Shown in pieces: positions 1 to 3,932 of a stretch of DNA of 5,489 nt. The DNA comes from Oscillospiraceae bacterium. Its GTDB lineage: Bacteria > Bacillota > Clostridia > Oscillospirales > Acutalibacteraceae. Location: contig JAHZCM010000131.1 of assembly GCA_019422905.1 (NCBI GenBank), forward strand, positions 1-5,489, read 5' to 3'. The translations under genes were made by a program, and so were the position numbers. The notes beneath the pieces are model-generated. The model was not told where the DNA came from and did no database searches. It was given only the letters and a program-made list of their open reading frames with translations. The number at the start of each line of letters is the position of its first letter. The stretch's first letter is position 1.

Positions 1-1053
1 GCGGTACGCGCGGCAAAGAACGTGCCGGTTTGGGCTTTTCACGCCGCAGACGACCCGGTGGTGCCGGTGACGGGCGAGTACCGCTCGCCGCACGGTGCGG
101 TCGGCGTGGGCACGCGCATGGTGATTTCCTCGCTGCGCTCCGCCGGAAACCGCGACGCGCACTATACCGAATATCCGGCGGGATATATGCAGAAGGAATG
201 GAAAGCGCATCCGCATGCCTCGTGGGCGCCGGCGTATAATACGGCGGAAGCGCTCGAGTGGATGTTCACAAAGACGCGCCTCGACCGCTATGAGGTCGAG
301 CTGATCTGCCCGGGCGTATTCTATATCGAGGATTACAACGACGATTCGATTTATCTCGTGGAGGGAAAAGAAAAGGCTCTGCTCATCGATACGGGCCTCG
401 GCGGCGGAGATCTCCGCGCCGTGGCGGAGTCGCTGACCACGCTGCCCATCGAGCTTGCGGTTACGCACGCGCACCTCGACCACATGCGGCACAGCTATCT
501 TTTCGACCGCTTCTATATGTCCAAAAAGGATCTCGCGCTTTTGCCGCGCGTGCAGGATGCATTTCCGGAGAATACCTCTGCGGAGGAAAATGTGATCGAT
601 ATTCAGGACGGCGATACGATCGACCTCGGCGGCGTGGTGATCGAGGTGGCGGAGGTATGCGGTCACACGCCCGGCTCCGTCGTATTCATTGACCGCACGC
701 ACAAATGCGTTTTCACCGGCGACGCGCTGGGTCTGTGGATGCAGGTGCCGATGGCGCTGCCGATCAGCGAATACAAGAGCTGGCTGCTCCGCTTGAAGGA
801 GAAGCTCGCGCAGCCGGGCTATACGGAGCTGGCATTCCTCGGCGGGCATCGGCGGCAGGAGGGCGGCGTGTATCCGCAGGACGAGTATATTCCGAACAGC
901 TATGAAAAGCTCGAGGATATGCTTACGCTCTGCGATAAGCTGCTCGCAGATGAAATTGAAATCGCACCGTATCCGGTAAATTTCGGTGAGCCCGCGTTTA
1001 TTGCGACGTATAAGACGGCTTATATGGTGTTCAAGGAGTCCGTGCGCAAATAA
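1..1053 (+). CDS. Alpha/beta-hydrolase (C-terminal part) fused to MBL-fold metallohydrolase, 5' partial
   Basis: The frame is open from base 1, so the gene starts upstream; 350 residues are visible (numbered here from base 1). Residues 1-90 look like the end of an esterase/PHB-depolymerase-type alpha/beta-hydrolase: a strand followed by HAADDPVVP with the likely acid at Asp18, and HASWAPAY with the likely catalytic His72. The nucleophile serine would lie outside the window. Residues from about 95 to 350 form a metallo-beta-lactamase-fold domain with a full metal-ligand set: HAHLDH (His156, His158, Asp160, His161), His222 in GHTPGS, Asp241 in FTGDAL and His283 in GGH. Both halves therefore look catalytically competent. 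A substrate cannot be read from the sequence; a two-step hydrolysis of an ester or lactone is only a guess. No membrane segment is seen. The next gene begins 65 bp downstream, so co-transcription is plausible. Family assignment is firm; function is open. Confidence 0.88.
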   Translation, partial: AVRAAKNVPVWAFHAADDPVVPVTGEYRSPHGAVGVGTRMVISSLRSAGNRDAHYTEYPAGYMQKEWKAHPHASWAPAYNTAEALEWMFTKTRLDRYEVELICPGVFYIEDYNDDSIYLVEGKEKALLIDTGLGGGDLRAVAESLTTLPIELAVTHAHLDHMRHSYLFDRFYMSKKDLALLPRVQDAFPENTSAEENVIDIQDGDTIDLGGVVIEVAEVCGHTPGSVVFIDRTHKCVFTGDALGLWMQVPMALPISEYKSWLLRLKEKLAQPGYTELAFLGGHRRQEGGVYPQDEYIPNSYEKLEDMLTLCDKLLADEIEIAPYPVNFGEPAFIATYKTAYMVFKESVRK

Positions 1054-1065
1054 AAATTGCCGGTT

Positions 1066-1089
1066 TGCCGGCCGCAGTTCAGGCCGGCA
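1066..1089 (+). other. GC-rich intercistronic hairpin
   Basis: Perfect inverted repeat TGCCGGCC (1066-1073) and GGCCGGCA (1082-1089) with an 8-nt loop, between the stop of the MBL-fusion gene and the ribosome binding site of the DinB-like gene. No T-run follows it on the + strand, so it is not a standard intrinsic terminator. It may protect or partition the transcript. Confidence 0.5.
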
Positions 1090-1118
1090 TCGGACGTAAA
1101 AAGGAAAGGAGCTTCCAC

Positions 1119-1637
1119 ATGACATTGTGCGACGACATCCGTTTTCTGACCGGCCGCGCGCTGTGGGAGACGGAAAACCTCATAAAGTGCATTCCGGACG
1201 AGCTTTGGGATAAGCGCTACGACGGGCTTCCGATGTGGAAGTACCTCTATCACACGCTGTATTCCATGGACCGCTGGTATATCAATCCCTGTGACACCGC
1301 ATACCGTGACCCGGAATTCCATACGGCGACGCTGGCAGACCTGAATGTGGTGCCGCAGGCGGAACGCCTGAGCCGGACACAGCTGGAAACGTATTTCGAT
1401 GCGATCCGGGAGAAAATCAACGCCTACACGGAGACGCTTACGGACGACCGGCTGACGGAAAATCCAGAGGGCTGCACGATGTCCCGCTTCCGGCTGATTC
1501 TCGGCCAGTTCCGGCACTGGCACCGCCACATGGGGCTGATTTACGGCTTTATCGTGGAGGACACCGGGAAGTGGCCGTACGTGCTGAATATGAACGGGCC
1601 TTATCCGGACAGCCCGATGCCGAATTATTATGAATAG
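1119..1637 (+). CDS. DinB/YfiT-like metalloenzyme-superfamily protein
   Basis: The product is 172 residues, close to the usual DinB-superfamily size. ATG 1119 is chosen because AAGGAAAGGAG (1101-1111) lies 7 nt before it; the same frame could open at TTG 1065, but that has no ribosome binding site and adds an unconserved tail. The superfamily is a four-helix bundle with a divalent metal held by three histidines. Here these fit His45 (in KYLYHTLYSMDRWY), His133 and His137 (in FRHWHRHMG), matching the usual pattern of one early histidine plus an HxxxH late in the chain. No signal peptide or membrane helix is seen, so it should be cytoplasmic. Some relatives are thiol-dependent S-transferases, but most have no known substrate, and none can be named here. 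The stop overlaps the start of the serine-hydrolase gene by 8 bp, suggesting coordinated expression. Confidence 0.8.
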   Translation: MTLCDDIRFLTGRALWETENLIKCIPDELWDKRYDGLPMWKYLYHTLYSMDRWYINPCDTAYRDPEFHTATLADLNVVPQAERLSRTQLETYFDAIREKINAYTETLTDDRLTENPEGCTMSRFRLILGQFRHWHRHMGLIYGFIVEDTGKWPYVLNMNGPYPDSPMPNYYE

Positions 1638-2916
1638 GCGGACTGCGGCTTTTCTGGCCGCCTGCGCCGCCGCGCCGGATGTGAAGCTCACGCATTTTCT
1701 CTGTGTCACCGGGGACGGCGTCGCCGCGCAGCACGCCGTGCCGCCGTATCGCATGGATACGCTGCGCCTGTGCTTTTCCATGACGAAATCCTTCACGTCT
1801 CTGGCAGTGGGGATCGCGTGGGATCGGGGACTTTTGGACTTAGGCGATCTTGTGGGGGATATTCTGCCGGACTGCATGCCGGAAGACCGCAGCCGCACGG
1901 CATGGAAGATCCGCGTGCGCGATCTTCTGACCATGTCTGGCGGCATCTATGAGAATACGTACGAAGCGCTGTTCTGCGAGCCGGACTGGGTGAAGGCGTA
2001 CCTGCATCAGGACTTTCCCCATATGCCCGGTACGTTTTACCGGTACAGCACGCATGGCTCCCATGTGCTTTCCGCAGTTGTGGAGCGCGTTTCCGGCCTG
2101 TCGCTGGAGGACTTCTTGAACCGGAACCTGTTTCACCCGATGGGAATTTTTGAAGCGCAGTGGGAGCGCGCGCCGGAGGGACGCATTGCCGGCGGAAGGG
2201 GGCTGAGCCTGTATCCGATGTCGCTCGCGAAGATCGCGCAAATGCTTTTGAACGGCGGGCGGTACGGCGGCCGGCAGATGATCTCCAAAGCGTATCTGGA
2301 GCTGGCCTCCGCGGTGCAGATCGTGAAGCAGGAGCATGATCCTGCAAAGCCTTACGGCGGCAGCGGATACGGCTTCCAGTTCCATATCGGCAAAGACGGC
2401 TTTTACCGGATGGACGGCGCGTTTGGGCAGGTCTGCCTGATCTGCCCTGCGAAAGGGCTGGCGTTTGTGGCGCTGTCCTCCGGCTCCAAAACGGAATCGC
2501 TGCTCCGGCTGCTCTATACGTATTTTCTGGAAACGGATACAATGCCAGACGTTTTCGGTACTTACAGGATGGAGGAAAACCCGCTGCATATCCGCATGCT
2601 GTCCATTCAAATGGAGGGTGGGCAGGGCGTGCTTGAAATGCAGGCGGACGATGGCGTGCGTACGATCCGCTTCCGCATCGGCGGGGAGACCGGGGGCCGG
2701 ACGGCTTTTGTCAAGGATCTGCAAAGCTGTGAGCAGGCATACGTCTGCCGGGCGGCATGCGGCGCGGCGCTTGTGCTTACCGTATACTATATTGAAACAC
2801 CGTATGTTGCCGTATATCGCTTTTGGCCGAATGAACGGGGCATCCGCATGGAATTCGAGATCAATGTCGGCTTTGCGCTGAAAAACTGTACGGCAATCGG
2901 CGTGCGGAAAAAATAA
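1630..2916 (+). CDS. Beta-lactamase/PBP-like serine hydrolase
   Basis: This 428-residue protein belongs to the class C beta-lactamase/family VIII esterase group. Visible motifs are SMTK (nucleophile Ser50, Lys53), LLTMSGG after it, Tyr139 in YRYSTHGSH as the likely general base, and MDGAFGQ (261-267), which takes the place of the KTG motif and resembles 6-aminohexanoate-dimer hydrolase-type members. In YxN the third residue is Thr141 rather than Asn. Residues from about 300 to 428 form an extra beta-rich C-terminal region that I do not recognise. The N-terminus (MNRRTAAFLAACAAAP) is mildly hydrophobic but lacks a convincing signal core, so a cytoplasmic enzyme is more likely. ATG 1630 lies within ATGAATAG, overlapping the previous stop, and no clear Shine-Dalgarno precedes it, so translation is probably coupled. 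An esterase or amidase activity is likelier than antibiotic resistance. A strong hairpin follows directly. Confidence 0.85.
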   Translation: MNRRTAAFLAACAAAPDVKLTHFLCVTGDGVAAQHAVPPYRMDTLRLCFSMTKSFTSLAVGIAWDRGLLDLGDLVGDILPDCMPEDRSRTAWKIRVRDLLTMSGGIYENTYEALFCEPDWVKAYLHQDFPHMPGTFYRYSTHGSHVLSAVVERVSGLSLEDFLNRNLFHPMGIFEAQWERAPEGRIAGGRGLSLYPMSLAKIAQMLLNGGRYGGRQMISKAYLELASAVQIVKQEHDPAKPYGGSGYGFQFHIGKDGFYRMDGAFGQVCLICPAKGLAFVALSSGSKTESLLRLLYTYFLETDTMPDVFGTYRMEENPLHIRMLSIQMEGGQGVLEMQADDGVRTIRFRIGGETGGRTAFVKDLQSCEQAYVCRAACGAALVLTVYYIETPYVAVYRFWPNERGIRMEFEINVGFALKNCTAIGVRKK

Positions 2917-2917
2917 G

Positions 2918-2978
2918 AAGCTGCGCTGTATGCAGAGCTTGGACCGACTCAGCTTTTGCATGCGGCGCGGCTTTTATT
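2918..2978 (+). terminator. Probable intrinsic terminator after the hydrolase block
   Basis: A long foldback begins 2 nt after the stop codon. AAGCTGCGC (2918-2926) pairs with GCGCGGCTT (2965-2973) with one G-U. The pairing continues inward through 2927-2939 with 2951-2964, including several G-U pairs and a small bulge, leaving a loop at 2940-2950. The 3' side runs into CTTTTATT. An A-rich stretch on the 5' side means it could also act on the opposite strand. It separates the hydrolase genes from the feo promoter region. Confidence 0.65.
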
Positions 2979-3162
2979 CTGCCGGCATGGGGAAAATCTG
3001 CGGCGAAATCGTGCGCATGCAGGCTGCACGGGCTTCGGTTATCCCATGATTTATGACGGTGTGCATGCACAGACAATATGCACAAATAATTAGCTTTAAC
3101 TAACTTTACAAAAAGTGACTTTGACGAAATTCATGAATCGTTCATTTTTTCCGGAAAAGGCA
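2979..3162. other. Non-coding stretch upstream of the feo promoter
   Basis: No gene is supported here. The part up to about 3085 is GC-mixed and rich in short palindromes: CGTGC/GCACG (3010-3014, 3026-3030), TGCAG-G-CTGCA (3018-3028), and the perfect GTGCATGCAC (3061-3070) followed by a second ATGCACA (3078-3084). After 3085 it becomes AT-rich and holds a TTAG-N6-CTAA dyad, annotated separately, and ATTCATGAAT (3129-3138), a perfect 10-bp palindrome with a further TTCAT behind it. Their roles are unknown. Confidence 0.5.
3090..3103. promoter_or_regulatory. Upstream operator-like dyad, site 1
   Basis: TTAGCTTTAACTAA, a TTAG-N6-CTAA dyad about 100 bp before the predicted feo transcription start. 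It shares its outer tetramers and exact spacing with sites at 3201-3214, 3235-3248 and 3879-3892. It probably binds the same regulator, more weakly than site 2, because the inner bases are not fully symmetric. Confidence 0.5.
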
Positions 3163-3191
3163 TTGACAAAAGGAAAAATTGGGCGTAAAAT
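3163..3191 (+). promoter_or_regulatory. Housekeeping-sigma promoter of the feo operon
   Basis: The -35 box is TTGACA (3163-3168) and the -10 box TAAAAT (3186-3191), separated by exactly 17 bp; the first is perfect and the second differs from consensus at one base. Transcription should start near 3198, giving a leader of about 80 nt before feoA. So strong a promoter on an iron-uptake operon implies repression when iron is plentiful, in keeping with the palindrome directly over the start. Confidence 0.82.
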
Positions 3192-3196
3192 GCATC

Positions 3197-3218
3197 TTAG
3201 TTAGCAGATGCTAACTAA
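3197..3218. promoter_or_regulatory. Operator palindrome over the feo transcription start, site 2
   Basis: Perfect inverted repeat of TTAGTTAGCA (3197-3206) and TGCTAACTAA (3209-3218) with a 2-bp centre. Its core, 3201-3214, is TTAG-N6-CTAA, and a second TTAG and CTAA flank it on the outside. It begins 5 bp after the -10 box, so a bound protein would block RNA polymerase. The TTAG/CTAA half-sites resemble those of DtxR/IdeR-type metal-dependent repressors, though spacing differs from the classical box; the regulator is inferred. Confidence 0.72.
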
Positions 3219-3234
3219 TTTTTAAAGCCATAAG

Positions 3235-3248
3235 TTAGAAATAACTAA
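3235..3248. promoter_or_regulatory. Leader-region operator-like dyad, site 3
   Basis: TTAGAAATAACTAA, with symmetry extending to AAGTTAG (3232-3238) and CTAATTT (3245-3251) with one mismatch. It lies 34 bp downstream of site 2, roughly three helical turns, so proteins on both sites could sit on the same face of the DNA. It ends about 30 bp before the feoA start codon. Confidence 0.55.
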
Positions 3249-3278
3249 TTTCTGCTTGGAAAAGAGGGACGGATTGTG

Positions 3279-3488
3279 ATGCCGCTGTCATTTGCAAATG
3301 TCGGTGAGGAAAACATCATCAAAAAGGTGGGCGGAAAATCAGAGGTGCGTGCGCATCTGGAGAATCTTGGCTTTGTGGCCGGCGCCACCGTCACGGTGAT
3401 TACCGCGCTCGGCGGAAATATCATTGTCAACATCAAGGATTCCCGCGTGGCGATCAGCCGTGAGATGGCCGGGAAAATCATGGTATAG
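3279..3488 (+). CDS. feoA: FeoA-domain protein, divergent clostridial type (first copy)
   Basis: A 69-residue SH3-like FeoA protein, near the family length of about 75. It starts MPLSFANVGEE and carries GGKSEVRAHLENLGF (18-32), GATVTV (35-40) and a C-terminal strand region with GGNIIVNIKDSRVAIS (45-60), ending in KIMV. This pattern fits the small FeoA-like proteins that precede a second feoA in clostridial feo operons; the canonical GDP-x-E-V and RGYELSLR signature is absent. FeoA proteins are cytosolic partners of the FeoB Fe(II) transporter and probably tune its G domain. ATG 3279 is chosen for the conserved MPL start. GTG 3276 is directly adjacent and better spaced from GAGG (3264-3267), so the true start may be one codon earlier. 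It is the first gene behind the strong promoter. Confidence 0.85.
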   Translation: MPLSFANVGEENIIKKVGGKSEVRAHLENLGFVAGATVTVITALGGNIIVNIKDSRVAISREMAGKIMV

Positions 3489-3492
3489 CCGT

Positions 3493-3542
3493 CTTTGGCG
3501 TTTGCGGAGGGACTGCAAGCAGCCTTTCCGCCGCCTGCAAAG
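3493..3542 (+). other. Structured hairpin between the two feoA genes
   Basis: A branched-free foldback: CTTT/AAAG (3493-3496, 3539-3542), GGCG/CGCC (3497-3500, 3532-3535), then GCGGAGGG (3504-3511) with CCTTTCCGC (3523-3531), including two G-U pairs, and a small CTG/CAG top. Bulges of 3 nt separate the blocks. No U-run follows, so it is not a standard terminator. It may stabilise the upstream message or dampen read-through. Confidence 0.4.
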
Positions 3543-3555
3543 TTCCGGTTATGCT

Positions 3556-3620
3556 GGAGGAGCTGTAAATGCCTCTCGCTTTGAAAAGATAGCCGAGCTG
3601 CGGCTGTAATTATGGTATAG
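3556..3620 (+). pseudogene. Possible remnant of an extra feoA gene
   Basis: GGAGGAG (3556-3562) is followed 6 nt later by ATG 3569 and codons for MPLALKR, then a stop at 3590. Adding one base after codon 4 would give MPLA-FEKIAE, which parallels the first FeoA start MPLS-FANVGE. The stretch ends with codons VIMV and a stop (3606-3620), echoing that protein's KIMV end; the 9 bases ATGGTATAG occur at both 3480-3488 and 3612-3620. This looks like the head and tail of a feoA paralogue with a frameshift and most of the middle lost. A chance resemblance or a short leader peptide cannot be excluded, as the match is very short. Confidence 0.4.
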
Positions 3621-3637
3621 AAAGGAAGGGTCGGAAT

Positions 3638-3859
3638 ATGAAGACACTTAGGGATGCAAAGGTGGGCGAGACCTGTAAGGTTGTCCGTCTGCATGGTGAG
3701 GGCGCCGTCAAGCGCCGGATCATGGATATGGGCATTACAAAGGGTGTTTCGGTGCATATCCGCAAAGTAGCGCCGCTCGGCGATCCGGTTGAGGTCAACG
3801 TCCGCGGCTATGAGCTTTCGCTGCGGAAAGCGGACGCCGAAATGATCGAGGTCGAATGA
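3638..3859 (+). CDS. feoA: Ferrous iron transport protein A (canonical, second copy)
   Basis: The product is 73 residues, a full-length classic FeoA. It has the N-terminal VGETCKVVRLHGEGAVKRR (9-27), the MGITKGVSV turn (31-39) and the family signature LGDPVEVNVRGYELSLRKADA (47-67) of the SH3-like beta-barrel. FeoA is a small cytosolic protein needed for FeoB-dependent Fe(II) uptake and is thought to contact the FeoB G domain. ATG 3638 has a strong ribosome binding site, AAAGGAAGGG (3621-3630), 7 nt upstream. It lies 73 bp before feoB on the same strand and is surely part of the same operon. Its low similarity to the first FeoA points to two specialised partners rather than a recent duplication. 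Confidence 0.95.
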   Translation: MKTLRDAKVGETCKVVRLHGEGAVKRRIMDMGITKGVSVHIRKVAPLGDPVEVNVRGYELSLRKADAEMIEVE

Positions 3860-3876
3860 GCTCTGTTTTGCGGGAG

Positions 3877-3894
3877 GGTTAGGGAAATCTAACC
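3877..3894. promoter_or_regulatory. Dyad between feoA and feoB, site 4
   Basis: GGTTAG (3877-3882) and CTAACC (3889-3894) form perfect arms around 6 bp, so the core 3879-3892 is again TTAG-N6-CTAA. TTGC (3868-3871) and GCAA (3895-3898) extend the pairing beyond a 5-nt bulge, so the RNA could also fold into a hairpin. It may be an internal operator limiting feoB, or an intercistronic RNA element; the sequence alone does not decide. Confidence 0.5.
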
Positions 3895-3932
3895 GCAATC
3901 TGAATTTTATCGGAAGGAAATGGTTGTAAGCT

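Noticed and set aside
1065..1118. Upstream TTG start for the DinB-like gene
   Set aside because: It falls in the GC-rich hairpin with no ribosome binding site, while ATG 1119 has an excellent one and gives the normal family length.
1630..1680. Signal peptide on the serine hydrolase
   Set aside because: The start has two arginines, but the following Ala/Cys-rich stretch is short and runs straight into the domain without a clear hydrophobic core and cleavage site.
1840..2961. Long open frame on the - strand (also others opposite 1020-1946 and 3879-4892)
   Set aside because: These lie opposite well-recognised + strand genes, have Arg/His/Pro-rich compositions typical of antisense frames in GC-rich DNA, and show no family motif.
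3105..3150. Second promoter upstream (TTTACA at 3105 or TTGACG at 3121)
   Set aside because: No acceptable -10 box lies 16-18 bp downstream of either, whereas the boxes at 3163 and 3186 fit almost perfectly.
3197..3223. Palindrome followed by TTTTT read as an intrinsic terminator or attenuator
   Set aside because: The arms are AT-rich and only 2 bp apart, so the RNA stem would be weak. The element overlaps the predicted transcription start and its motif recurs nearby, which fits an operator better.
3569..3592. Seven-codon MPLALKR frame as a regulatory leader peptide
   Set aside because: It has a good ribosome binding site but no clear attenuator fold tied to it; the FeoA-like start and end fit a gene remnant better. 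Kept only as an alternative.
3480..3620. Small mobile element with a 9-bp target duplication
   Set aside because: The segment between the ATGGTATAG copies has no terminal inverted repeats, and the repeat is explained by similar feoA gene ends.
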